In this document: positions 38,475 through 48,300 of the stretch, piece by piece
How positions within the stretch are numbered: position 1 is the first letter of the stretch
Layout of the letters: each line of letters starts with the position of its first letter
Source of the DNA: CAVVVS01 sp963751355
GTDB lineage: Bacteria; Bacteroidota; Ignavibacteria; Ignavibacteriales; Ignavibacteriaceae
Assembly (NCBI GenBank): GCA_963751355.1
Contig: CAVVVS010000113.1
Location: forward strand, 9,956 to 73,955
Reading direction: 5' to 3'
Length of the DNA stretch: 64,000 bases
Notes under the pieces: model-generated
Seen by the model: only the letters and a program-made list of their open reading frames with translations
Databases searched by the model: none
Told to the model about the DNA's origin: nothing
Translations under genes and position numbers: made by a program

Positions 38475-41400
38475 ATGAAGATGTTTTTACGATATTTTTT
38501 AATTCTATTGTTTTTTCCTGTTGTCATGTATTCTCAAACCGACTCATCGGTTGTGCCGGTAGAATTTCATTTTCAAAAGAAACTGACTTCGCCTGAAGTT
38601 GGAGTAGGAATAAACGGTTCATTTAATAATTGGGGAAATAATCCCGACGGTACAGGTAATAACAAACATTTAATTCCCATGAAAAATACCGGCGGTGATA
38701 ATTGGACTGTAACTTTTCCTATTGTTGCCGGTATATATGAATATAAATTTGTAACCTATACAGTAACATCCGGCGATACCACAGTTTCTTCATGGAGTAC
38801 CGATCCCCTCAATTCCAATTCGGGAGGACCGTATAATAATAGCAGAATTACGGTTGCCGATCCGATGATATATTATTTGCTGCCATTTAACGGTAAATCT
38901 ATAAATAATCCTAAGCCAATAATTAGTGCAAATATATCCTGGGGTAATTCATCTTCTATTGATTTATCCACCTTGAAGTTATTAATAGATAACATACAAA
39001 TACCTGACGCACCGCAGTATTTTGATACGACTACGAGAGTTCTTTCTTATACTCCCACCGTTCCTTTTACTTTTACAAATCATACCGTAGAATTATCCGT
39101 TCAGAATAATAAAGGAGAATCATCTGATTTAACAACATCGTTCAAAATTTTAAATGAAATTATTTCGGCCCCTTATACATTTATATTCGATCCCTTATCA
39201 CCAAACTTTAAAGCGGTCGGTAAAATAAACAAAGTTGAAATTAAAGGAACTTTTAACAACCTCGGCTCCGATCCGATGATTGGACCCGACAGCAGCGGTG
39301 TTTACAGATTCACGGTTCCGTTAAATATTGGTGTACCGAATTTTTATCAGTTCATAATAAACGGCGGGCAATATATAAATGATCCTGATAATCCTTTAAT
39401 GGAAAAAGATTTTGGAACAGTAGCTGTTAAACGAGTAGATCCCAATCCACACTTTGAAATTGTATCTCCCAGGCAGGGTCAACTTTTTTCTCCCGGGAGC
39501 AGTGTTGGTATTGAAGCACATATAATAGAAAGTGATTCGAATTATGTTATTGATAAAACATCACTGAAAGTATTATTGGATGGTAATCCCTTAAATGTTA
39601 CAAGTATTGATTCCATAGAGCGTGGGCTTGATATAAAGACGTCACAAATAAATATAACTGAAGGACGTCATCAATTAAAATTTGAAGGAGCGGACACAGC
39701 GGGAAATCAAGCTCAATATATGCTTACTTTCGGAAGCTTCGGTACAAATTCCGGGTATCATTATGTTGATGCAGACGGTGACGATAATGGACCGGGTAAT
39801 TATACATACCCAAGCTTCAGCTCCAAGGGTTCCGCAGATATAAAGCAAATAGATATTAATACAAATGCCGCAAATGATTCACTTCTATTTACAGTATCTT
39901 TGAGTTCAATTTCTGATTATACAAGGATCGGGTTCGAAATTATTAATTCTCTAAACGGTGAATTGAGTAATGCTCCCGATAAAGCAGGGATTAAAATTCC
40001 GGATGTTTCTCAAAAAGGAATTTTCTTCATTCTAACCGCACCAAATTCCGGTCAAAAATCAGCATACGTAAATATGATTTACGATAATTTTCAATTAACT
40101 TCTGCTATCGACACAATTGCTGTAAATATAGATGCGGAAGCAAGCGGAACATTCAAATTCGGAATACCGATTAATTTAGTTGAAAATGTAGCCGGAAGCT
40201 TTTCGAAGGGCTGGTATTTTCTTGCATATTCATATTTCGGTAATACAAGCGGTGGATGGAAAATACCTAACGGTAACGGCGGATCATTCTTCCCCGAATC
40301 GCCGAACATTTATGATGCAGCTTTTTTTTATAATACAAAACTTGAAAAAATAAATTTAGCCGATTATAATTTTTCATTTAACTACGGCGGTTCGCGTTAC
40401 GTTAAATTTGCATCAAATTTACGCGGAGTACAGTTTATTCGTCCCGGGGAAATTTCAGCCTCACTTTCAGGTAAACCTTATGTTAATATTCTTACTAACG
40501 GTGGTAATATGAGGTGGAGCGATACTGTAAGAGTTTATGTTGCAAATAGTGACCCTTCAATAACGAGCGGTGTTTTAACCGATAATGCAGATAATTATAA
40601 TTTAAATTTCTCCAATGATACTGCATATACCGATGTTGTACTTTCCGGGGGAATGAATGAGCTTCAGGCATATGTGAATTACGGATCTAATCTTAAGAGC
40701 TACAGCACAAAAGTATTCTTTAACCGGATAATAGACCATAAACCGAATATTGTTATTGACCGGAATATTAATAATGGTAATGTAATTTTAGATGCAGGCG
40801 GCACCACAAATTATGATAATTTTAACCAATCTTATGATTGGGCACAAGATTCGACTAACCCACAAAAAATAAACTTTAACAGTGCTTCATCTGCAGCTGT
40901 TTCATTTGCGGTTCCTAAAAAAATAGGCGAGTATTTTTATACTTTGAATTGCCGAACTACAAAGGATACATCTTTTGAAAGAGTAGCTCTTGTTGTCGAT
41001 TCTTCTGGAATACACTTTCCGGATCTCAATACATGGCATGCTAACTGGATAGATTCCGCAAGGATATATGAAGTATTTGTGCGTACACTTAGTCTTGATG
41101 GTGATCTTAAAGCAGTAACGCGTAAAATTTCATATATAAAATCCTTAGGGTGTAATACAATTTGGCTTATGCCAATTTATCCGGGCCCGCCTTTATCTCC
41201 CAGTCAACCCGGCTATGCTATAACGAATTATTTTAACGTAAATCCGGCTTACGGAACTTTAGCAGACTTCAAAAATTTTGTAGATGAGGCACATGCCAAC
41301 GGGATAAAAGTAGTACTAGATTATGTGGTTGATCATACCCATAATACTCACCCGTTCATGCTCGATGCATATAAGTATGGGAACAAATCACCATACTATA

Positions 41401-42668
41401 ATTTTTATAAATGGAATACCGACGGGACTTATAAATATCTGTATACATGGACTGATTTTCCGTTCATAAACTTTGAATTGCAACGCAACAGAGATTATCT
41501 TTTAGATGCTGCTAAATTTTGGCTGGAAAATTACAATATTGACGGGTTCCGTTGTGATGCTGCAATGGAGGTTAACGATTTGCACCCGGGAGGAGCAATT
41601 TTTTGGCAGCAATTTAGAAATACTCTGAAGACAATTAAACCGGATATTTTCCTTCTCGGTGAATTAAGTGCAACAAACTTGAAATATTTCGATAAAAAAT
41701 TTGACAGTGGTTATGATTACTCGTTTTATAATACAATAAAAAATGCAATTTCCAATAATAATTTGTTGCCGTCTCTCCAATCGGCAATCGATTATTATCA
41801 TACAAAAAATTATCCCGGCTATACAGAGCCTTTCAGATTTATCGAGAATCATGATCAGTCAAGATTTATTTCTCAATTTGGTTTACCGGAAACAAAACTT
41901 GCGGCTGCGGAATTATTAACACTCCCAGGTGTCCCCATGATTTATGCCGGTCAGGAGGTTGGTGAAGAATCGTTCCGCGGTTTAATAAATTGGTCTGATC
42001 CGGATAATCTGACCCCATTTTACCAGAAACTTCTTTCAATTAGAAGAGATTACAAAGCGTTTTCATTCGGGAAATATAAAGATGTAACTACATCATCACC
42101 GGATTCAATATTTGCTTTTGCCCGGTTGTCGGATACCTTATCGACAGTAGTGTTATCGAATTTTACAGGCGGGAGTACACAGTTCTATTTTAATATAGAT
42201 TCCTTAAACTTAAAGATAAAGCCGGGTACACAGTATTACTTCAATGATGTTTTGAACAATGCAGTATATCCAGTAAACAGTAATTCTCATATGGAGATGA
42301 CATTGCCGGGTTATGGTTCAGCAATTTTAGTTTTTGCTGACAAACCATTTATAACATCGGTTAATGACAATTATAACAAACCATTAACCTATTCGCTGGA
42401 TCAGAATTATCCGAATCCGTTTAATCCGACGACCACAATAAGGTATTCGATCGGTGGTCAGGGAACGGCTCCCGTAAAAATAATTGTGTATAATGTTCTC
42501 GGACAAAAAATACGTACTTTAGTCAATGATGTTAAAGCGCCTGGATATTATCAAGTTTTATGGAACGGCAGAAATAATGCAGGAGAAGAAGTTTCGAGCG
42601 GTGTTTATTTTTACTTACTCAAGGTTAATAATTTTATTCAAACAAAAAAAATGTTACTACTTAAATGA
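38475..42668 (+). CDS. Secreted GH13 alpha-amylase-family enzyme with starch-binding-like modules and T9SS domain
   Basis: I start at the ATG at 38475 (1397 residues), one base after the PorV stop. After the signal peptide (VVMYSQ) is an AMPK-CBM48-like domain (GVGINGSFNNWGNN), Ig-like and second E-set modules (VEIKGTFNNLGSD), a DOMON-like region, then the GH13 barrel from about 855. Catalytic motifs are DYVVDHTHN, DGFRCDAAMEV (nucleophile), LLGELSAT (acid/base) and FIENHDQSR. The last ~90 residues are the sorting domain LDQNYPNPFNPTTTIRYSI. It should cleave alpha-glucans at the cell surface or outside. It is intact, unlike its paralogue downstream. Confidence 0.93.
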   Translation: MKMFLRYFLILLFFPVVMYSQTDSSVVPVEFHFQKKLTSPEVGVGINGSFNNWGNNPDGTGNNKHLIPMKNTGGDNWTVTFPIVAGIYEYKFVTYTVTSGDTTVSSWSTDPLNSNSGGPYNNSRITVADPMIYYLLPFNGKSINNPKPIISANISWGNSSSIDLSTLKLLIDNIQIPDAPQYFDTTTRVLSYTPTVPFTFTNHTVELSVQNNKGESSDLTTSFKILNEIISAPYTFIFDPLSPNFKAVGKINKVEIKGTFNNLGSDPMIGPDSSGVYRFTVPLNIGVPNFYQFIINGGQYINDPDNPLMEKDFGTVAVKRVDPNPHFEIVSPRQGQLFSPGSSVGIEAHIIESDSNYVIDKTSLKVLLDGNPLNVTSIDSIERGLDIKTSQINITEGRHQLKFEGADTAGNQAQYMLTFGSFGTNSGYHYVDADGDDNGPGNYTYPSFSSKGSADIKQIDINTNAANDSLLFTVSLSSISDYTRIGFEIINSLNGELSNAPDKAGIKIPDVSQKGIFFILTAPNSGQKSAYVNMIYDNFQLTSAIDTIAVNIDAEASGTFKFGIPINLVENVAGSFSKGWYFLAYSYFGNTSGGWKIPNGNGGSFFPESPNIYDAAFFYNTKLEKINLADYNFSFNYGGSRYVKFASNLRGVQFIRPGEISASLSGKPYVNILTNGGNMRWSDTVRVYVANSDPSITSGVLTDNADNYNLNFSNDTAYTDVVLSGGMNELQAYVNYGSNLKSYSTKVFFNRIIDHKPNIVIDRNINNGNVILDAGGTTNYDNFNQSYDWAQDSTNPQKINFNSASSAAVSFAVPKKIGEYFYTLNCRTTKDTSFERVALVVDSSGIHFPDLNTWHANWIDSARIYEVFVRTLSLDGDLKAVTRKISYIKSLGCNTIWLMPIYPGPPLSPSQPGYAITNYFNVNPAYGTLADFKNFVDEAHANGIKVVLDYVVDHTHNTHPFMLDAYKYGNKSPYYNFYKWNTDGTYKYLYTWTDFPFINFELQRNRDYLLDAAKFWLENYNIDGFRCDAAMEVNDLHPGGAIFWQQFRNTLKTIKPDIFLLGELSATNLKYFDKKFDSGYDYSFYNTIKNAISNNNLLPSLQSAIDYYHTKNYPGYTEPFRFIENHDQSRFISQFGLPETKLAAAELLTLPGVPMIYAGQEVGEESFRGLINWSDPDNLTPFYQKLLSIRRDYKAFSFGKYKDVTTSSPDSIFAFARLSDTLSTVVLSNFTGGSTQFYFNIDSLNLKIKPGTQYYFNDVLNNAVYPVNSNSHMEMTLPGYGSAILVFADKPFITSVNDNYNKPLTYSLDQNYPNPFNPTTTIRYSIGGQGTAPVKIIVYNVLGQKIRTLVNDVKAPGYYQVLWNGRNNAGEEVSSGVYFYLLKVNNFIQTKKMLLLK

Positions 42669-42795
42669 TTTTATCATTAATAAATATCCGGTTTAGTAAA
42701 GTTCTTTCTTAAATAAGGAGGTGGTAATCCACAAGTGTTAGATAATGTGGTACAGTAAATAATAATTTAATTCATATCAAAAAAAGGAGAAGTAT

Positions 42796-43881
42796 ATGAT
42801 GAAACGTCTATCAACACTAGCTATATTAGCTTTGATGATTGCGTTTACGAGCAGCGCATTTGCGCAGGTAAACGTAAAGTTTCAGGTGCATATGGGAATT
42901 TATATGCAGTTAAACCAATTTGACCCTGCAACAGATAGTGTACTAATTAGAGGTGATTTCCAAACCATGGCTGGAGATACCGTTACTTGGGGCGGGGATG
43001 TGTTTCTTATGAGTAAATCTGTAGCAAACGATTCTATTTATACTCTGACGGTACCTTTTGCTGATTCTGCTAAAGGGAAAACTATCAATTATAAATTTGT
43101 AATCCGGCATAGCGGGAGTGATACATGGGAAAATGATCCGAATCGATCTTATGATATAACTACCGATGCAAACCAGGAAATTCCGTTAGCTTATTTCAAC
43201 AGAAGAACTACAGTGGGTGTGACGGTTACAATTACATTTCAGGCTGACATGAGCGATTTGTTGAACGAGGGTTTCAACCCTTCAACGGATTCAATTGAAG
43301 TCAGAGGTGATACATCTCCCTTAGATTGGGGTCCGGGTGTACTTATGTCGCAAGATCTTTTAAGTCCGACAATTTTCAAAGTCGATCTGAAATTTACGGG
43401 AGTTCCGGGATCCAGTATTCAATGGAAATTACATGCAGATCCGGCAACTAGATTTGCTAACGGAGGCTGGGAGAATATAACGGACAATCGTGTGCTTATA
43501 TTCCCGCATGCCGATACGACTCTTAGTCCAATAAAGCCAGTTATTCAAGTAGGCGGACAGACAACAGCAGACGATACGGTTAAATTCACTGTTGATATGA
43601 ACGGTGCACATGAAAGATATCATAACACCGCCATAACAGGTCTAAAAAGTGTATGGATTGGCGGAAGTGTTGCACCTCTGCAATGGCCTTCAAACTGGCT
43701 CTTTTCAGATACTGCTTCATCCGGTGGAACCTTGATAAGGATGTACGATGACGGCGATGCAGCACACGGCGATGCAACCGCAGGTGATGGAATCTATTCA
43801 AATATTTTGATATTCCCATCCGGATCTACTTCACCTGTCTTTTTAAATATGGTGCAGTATTTGATAAAGTTGATACCTTAA
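42796..43881 (+). CDS. Secreted carbohydrate-binding-like protein, N-terminal part (frameshifted)
   Basis: At 361 residues, the signal peptide ends SSAFAQ. Three tandem beta-sandwich modules follow: VNVKFQVHMGIYM..., VTVTITFQADMSDLLNEG... and DTVKFTVDMNGAHERYHN.... The first two share the FNPSTDSIEVRGD pattern, like the starch-binding modules of SusE/F-type proteins; the third has the YDDGDAAHGDATAGDGIYS box found in choice-of-anchor domains. In frame 0 it stops at 43879-43881, but the continuation lies one base back and is clearly coding. The shift point coincides with T-TTA-AAT. GGAG precedes the ATG. It is placed between two amylase genes. Confidence 0.78.
   Translation: MMKRLSTLAILALMIAFTSSAFAQVNVKFQVHMGIYMQLNQFDPATDSVLIRGDFQTMAGDTVTWGGDVFLMSKSVANDSIYTLTVPFADSAKGKTINYKFVIRHSGSDTWENDPNRSYDITTDANQEIPLAYFNRRTTVGVTVTITFQADMSDLLNEGFNPSTDSIEVRGDTSPLDWGPGVLMSQDLLSPTIFKVDLKFTGVPGSSIQWKLHADPATRFANGGWENITDNRVLIFPHADTTLSPIKPVIQVGGQTTADDTVKFTVDMNGAHERYHNTAITGLKSVWIGGSVAPLQWPSNWLFSDTASSGGTLIRMYDDGDAAHGDATAGDGIYSNILIFPSGSTSPVFLNMVQYLIKLIP
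43842..43848 (+). other. Potential -1 slippery heptamer TTTAAAT
   Basis: In the frame of the upstream gene the codons read T TTA AAT, the X XXY YYZ pattern for -1 ribosomal slippage. A -1 shift here enters exactly the frame that encodes the missing residues FKYGAVFDKVDTLNGG and then the T9SS domain. A neighbouring T5 run (43840-43844) makes a one-base sequencing or replication slip an equally simple explanation. No strong stimulatory hairpin was identified by eye. Confidence 0.4.
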
Positions 43882-43922
43882 ACGGCGGTGCTAGCTATCT
43901 TGATAACGAAGCCGGTTTTGGA

Positions 43923-44294
43923 ATGAATCATCAACTTTCTCTAACTCTGAGTGGTGGTTCACAGTCGATGGATAATAAATTCGGAGATCAGGCTACCGCT
44001 GTTGAAGAACAACCAGGCGGGAACCTTCCTAGCACTTATACCTTAAGTCAAAATTATCCGAATCCGTTTAACCCAAGTACTAGTATTAATTATGCTATTC
44101 CGAAGAGCGGAATGGTAACATTGAAAGTATATAATGTACTCGGACAGCAAGTAGCAACTATCTTCCAGGGATTCCAGAATTCCGGTCATTACGTAGCTAC
44201 ATTCGATGCTTCAAAACTTTCCAGCGGAGTTTACCTCTATCGTATTCAGGCAGGTAATTTTTCGCAAACAAGGAAAATGATGTTATTGAAGTAA
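43923..44294 (+). CDS. C-terminal part of the carbohydrate-binding-like protein: T9SS sorting domain
   Basis: The frame is open from 43842, and codons before the first ATG at 43923 encode sensible sequence (SYLDNEAGFGMNHQLSL), so this is the end of the preceding gene, not a separate one. It finishes the third module and then carries LSQNYPNPFNPSTSINYAIP, VTLKVYNVLGQQV and the terminal SGVYLYRIQAGNF...KMMLLK of a type A sorting domain. Cargo with this tail crosses the outer membrane by T9SS and is anchored or released there. Confidence 0.82.
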   Translation: MNHQLSLTLSGGSQSMDNKFGDQATAVEEQPGGNLPSTYTLSQNYPNPFNPSTSINYAIPKSGMVTLKVYNVLGQQVATIFQGFQNSGHYVATFDASKLSSGVYLYRIQAGNFSQTRKMMLLK

Positions 44295-44306
44295 TATTAT
44301 TTTCGA

Positions 44307-44345
44307 ACCTTGGAGGTTTTTAAAAACCTTCAAGGTCATTTTAAT
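44307..44345 (+). terminator. Rho-independent terminator after the carbohydrate-binding-like gene
   Basis: ACCTTGGAGGTTTTT (44307-44321) pairs with AAAAACCTTCAAGGT (44322-44336), with one G-U, followed by CATTTTTAATATTT. It would separate the first part of the glucan locus from the second amylase. Confidence 0.82.
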
Positions 44346-44409
44346 ATTTAATGTCCGGTTACTTAATCTTATCATTGTTTGTTACCGGTTTTAATATTTG
44401 GTAATTCAA

Positions 44410-44444
44410 AAAAGGGGGGGTGTTGGAAAAAATGATCCCCTTTT
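44410..44444 (+). terminator. Second terminator-like hairpin with a seven-G tract
   Basis: AAAAGGGG (44410-44417) pairs with CCCCTTTT (44437-44444), followed by ATCCATTTTTAA. The G-run extends to seven bases (44414-44420), an unstable homopolymer. It may be a back-up terminator or a leader structure of the second amylase gene 136 bases downstream. Confidence 0.5.
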
Positions 44445-44579
44445 ATCCATTTTTAATTCCTCAAAAATCCAATTTTCCTATCCGGTTTTTTTAAGTTGTT
44501 ATTTCAATTGGTTCATGAATATTTTATAGACTACAAAATCGAATGTTAGACTATTTATTTGAAATATGGGTAATAAATA

Positions 44580-45362
44580 ATGAAAACTAAACTATTTAAA
44601 TTTTTTTGTCATCCGGTTAATTCTATTCGGATTATTCTTCTTTTTCCGGCTATTTTTGTTTGCCAGGTCAGTTCAATTGCGCAAGTTGATAGTGCTGATG
44701 GGATTCCTGTGGAATTCGAATTGCAAAGGACACTTCAGCCGGGTGAAAGCGGTGTCGGATTAAACGGAACCTTTAATAACTGGGGAGAAAATTATAACCG
44801 GCATCCGTTCCAAATGAAAAATACCGGTAATAATGTTTGGAAGATAACCGTGCCTTTGTTTCCCGATACTGCAAGAAAAATGACCTATTACGGATTAGGC
44901 TTTTATGAATATAAATTTGTTACCTACAGGATATCCGGTTCCGATACAAGCATATCCTCTTGGATTCCCGATCCGAATAACTCGAGAAATGATCCTAATG
45001 ATAATAACAACTCTATTCTTTATGTAACAGATCCTCTTGTTTACAGTCTTCTCCCTATCAATGGTTTAGTAACCAAGGAAAAAACACCTAAAATAACAGC
45101 AAAAATTACCGTAGGTTTAAAGAGCCATCTTAATGTATCGAGCATAAAGTTTATGCTGGACGGAGTGGAAATTCCCAATAGTTCAACATATTATGATTCT
45201 ACAACACATTCGTTCGGTTACCAGGTTCCTGATCCTCTTTCATTAGGGACACATACGATAATACTTAGTGTAAAAAATGATAAGGGATACATGAGGTGCA
45301 GATTCCTCTTCATTTACAATCTCCAACCTTATTACTGCGGCACCGTATCAATTTGTGTTTGA
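44580..45362 (+). CDS. Second GH13 amylase, N-terminal part (frameshifted)
   Basis: These 260 residues parallel the N-terminus of the upstream amylase: a signal peptide ending SSIAQ, a CBM48-like domain with GVGLNGTFNNWGEN and FYEYKFVTYRISGSD, then an Ig-like module (TPKITAKITVGL...GTHTIILSVKNDKG). After YMR the frame turns into nonsense; the +1 frame supplies ADSSSFTISNLITAAPYQFVFD, matching the paralogue. The break is therefore between about 45288 and 45300. Everything else in the reading is well conserved, so the damage is either recent or an assembly error. Confidence 0.8.
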   Translation: MKTKLFKFFCHPVNSIRIILLFPAIFVCQVSSIAQVDSADGIPVEFELQRTLQPGESGVGLNGTFNNWGENYNRHPFQMKNTGNNVWKITVPLFPDTARKMTYYGLGFYEYKFVTYRISGSDTSISSWIPDPNNSRNDPNDNNNSILYVTDPLVYSLLPINGLVTKEKTPKITAKITVGLKSHLNVSSIKFMLDGVEIPNSSTYYDSTTHSFGYQVPDPLSLGTHTIILSVKNDKGYMRCRFLFIYNLQPYYCGTVSICV

Positions 45363-48300
45363 TCCATACAGTCCTAATCTTAAATTTCTTGGCGATAGTA
45401 TTTCTTCTGTTTCTATTCAAGGTGCATTTAATAATTACGGTGCCGATCATTTAACCGGTCCGGATGCCAACGGAATTTATAAAATAAAAGAAATATTACC
45501 GCTTAATCAAAAAATCGGATACCAGTTTATCGTAAATAGCGCTAGTGCTTCAACAGCATACATTACTGATCCTGATAATCCGCATTTGGGTAATGATTTT
45601 AATCCGTATGTGATAAAGCAAATAAATAACATTCCCGAAATAGAACCTAAATTACCTGTACAAGGAGCTATTCTCTCATATCCTGCAGGAACAATTAATA
45701 TTGAAGCAGATATAACCCTGAACGACAGTAACACGGTTATTGATGAAAATTCAATTCATGTATTTGTCGACGGTAATCAAGTTACTTCAGTTTTTGATTC
45801 TACTAAAGACGGTTATATGATTAAGGCTTCTGTTGCTAATTTATCCATAGGAAGGCATATCGTACGTTTTGCCGGGGCAGATATTCACGGAAATACGGCA
45901 AAGGATGCATTTCTAACATTCGGCGTGTACAATGCAAATTCAGGCTATCATTATGTAGATGAAGAAAATGATGATAACGGTCCGGGAAATTATATTTACT
46001 CTTCTATCGTATCGTCTCATGCCGGAGATATTCATGATATAAACATAAATACTAATACAGCCGGAGATTCCCTTTTATTTACGGTCGATATGGGAGCAAT
46101 AGATGATTATACCCGGATTGCACTGGAAATTACAAACGAAATAGATCGCAATTATGTAGAAGCTCTACCAAATGCCGATATTAAAGTGTCCGAATGGAAT
46201 AATAAAGGAATATACTTAATTATAGCTGCTCCGAATTCTTCCCAGCCCAGCGGCAACGAAAATAAACTGTATATTTCCCGTTCACCGCTTAAAGAAGGTA
46301 TTACCGTAAAAATAAATTCGGATGCAAAAACTACAGGGCAATTCAAGTTTGCCTTGCCTTTAAATTATCTTGAAAATATAATGGGTTCGTTTACGGACAA
46401 ATGGTATTTCGGTGCTTTTTCATACTTCGGCAGCAGCAGCGGTATAATAAAAGTTGACGGAAAACTCGGAGGAAGTTCTTTACCGGGGAATCCAAGTGTA
46501 TATGATGTTGCTTTCTCCGGAAATACTGATATACAGCAGCGTTTACTTTCGAATTTTATTTTACAATATTTTGTCGGTGGACCGAAAGAAGCGGTTATAG
46601 GCACGGAATACAGGGGTGCTGCAGGAATTACGGCTGCTCAAATAAATTCTTCATTAGCCAACAGACCGGTTGTTAAATTATTGACCGGAGGCGGTGACTG
46701 GTATGAAGATACCGTAAGAGTTTACGGTACGGTGAATGATATATCAATTACAAATGCAACTTTTAATGTCGGTAACATGGGAGTTAGTTCTGATACTACT
46801 GTCAGCGTAACCAATGGAATGTTTGAAGCACTATTACATCTATCCGAGGGAATAAATATTGTAAAAGTGGGAGTTGTCAAAAATTCCGATTCAACATTCG
46901 GTAAAGCTGTAAGTTTTAATTATCGCCGGGACAATAAGACAAATATTGTAATAAAATATTCGATTAATCAAAATAATGTAACACTGGATGCTAGCAGTTC
47001 AATAAATCCAGATCAACTGTCGCTGACTTTCGAATGGAAAGCAGATGCATCCAATCCGGCAGCAGTAACACTTTCAGGCGCTAATACTGATGTAGCAAGT
47101 TTTACCGCACCTGCTGTTGACGGTGAATATTATTTTACGGTAACCGCAACTACAAGTAAAGATACTTCATGGGCAAGAGCTGTAATTGTAGTGGATTCTG
47201 GAACGGCGCATACAGTTGATATGACAAAGTGGCATCCAAGCTGGGTAGATAAAGCCGTGGTATATGAAATTTACCCGCGTTCATTTAGTTTCTTCGGAAA
47301 TTTTAATGCAATCGTTCAAGCGCTGCAAAGGTTGAAAAATTTAGGGATTACATGTATCTGGTTAATGCCTATTATGCCTGCTGCATCTCCTCACGGTTAT
47401 AATATAACCGACTATTATGATGTAAATCCTGAATACGGAACTAAACAAGATTTTTCAAATTTTGTCAAGGCGGCGCATCAAAACGGTATAAAAGTCTTGA
47501 TGGATCTTGTAATAAATCACACCAGCGCGGTTCATCCTTTTATGAAAGATGCCTTTCAGTATAAAAAATATTCCCCTTATTATAATTTTTATGAATGGGA
47601 TTCGAAAGGTAATTATAAATATTTATTTAATTGGTGGGATTTGCCGAATATAAATTATGAAGAGAAATGGGTACGCGATTATATGATTCGAATGATTGAT
47701 TACTGGGTTGATAATTTTAACATCGACGGTTACCGCTGCGATGTAGCCTGGGGCGTAAACGATACACGTCCCTCCGGCCCGGCATTCTGGCAGAGGTTCA
47801 GAAATAATTTAAAAGGTATTAAACCCGATTTATTTTTATTAGCCGAAGCTCAATCGGATCAACTGCGTTATTTCGATGATAAATTTGACAGCGGTTACGA
47901 TTGGCCGTTTTTTAACATGTTGAAAGGGGTGATGAGTCACAACTCTTCAATTACATCTCTGGATAGTCTGCTTGAATGGTATCAAAGTCCGAATTATCTC
48001 CCGTATGTAAAACCTTTCAGATTTTTGGAAAATCATGATGAGGCAAGATTTATTTCGGTTTATAGTGTTGAGCAAACCAAATTAGGTGCTGCTATATTAT
48101 TTACTTTGCCCGGTGTTCCACTTATTTATGCAGGGCAGGAAACAGGTGAAACTTCGCAGCGCAATATGATAGGATGGAATGATGCCTACGGACTCCAGGT
48201 ATATTATCAATCTTTAGTGAAGATCCGTGAATCTAATCCGGCATTAGAGCAGGGCGAATATGTTGGTGTTAATAATACTTCGCCTGATTCCGTATATTCT

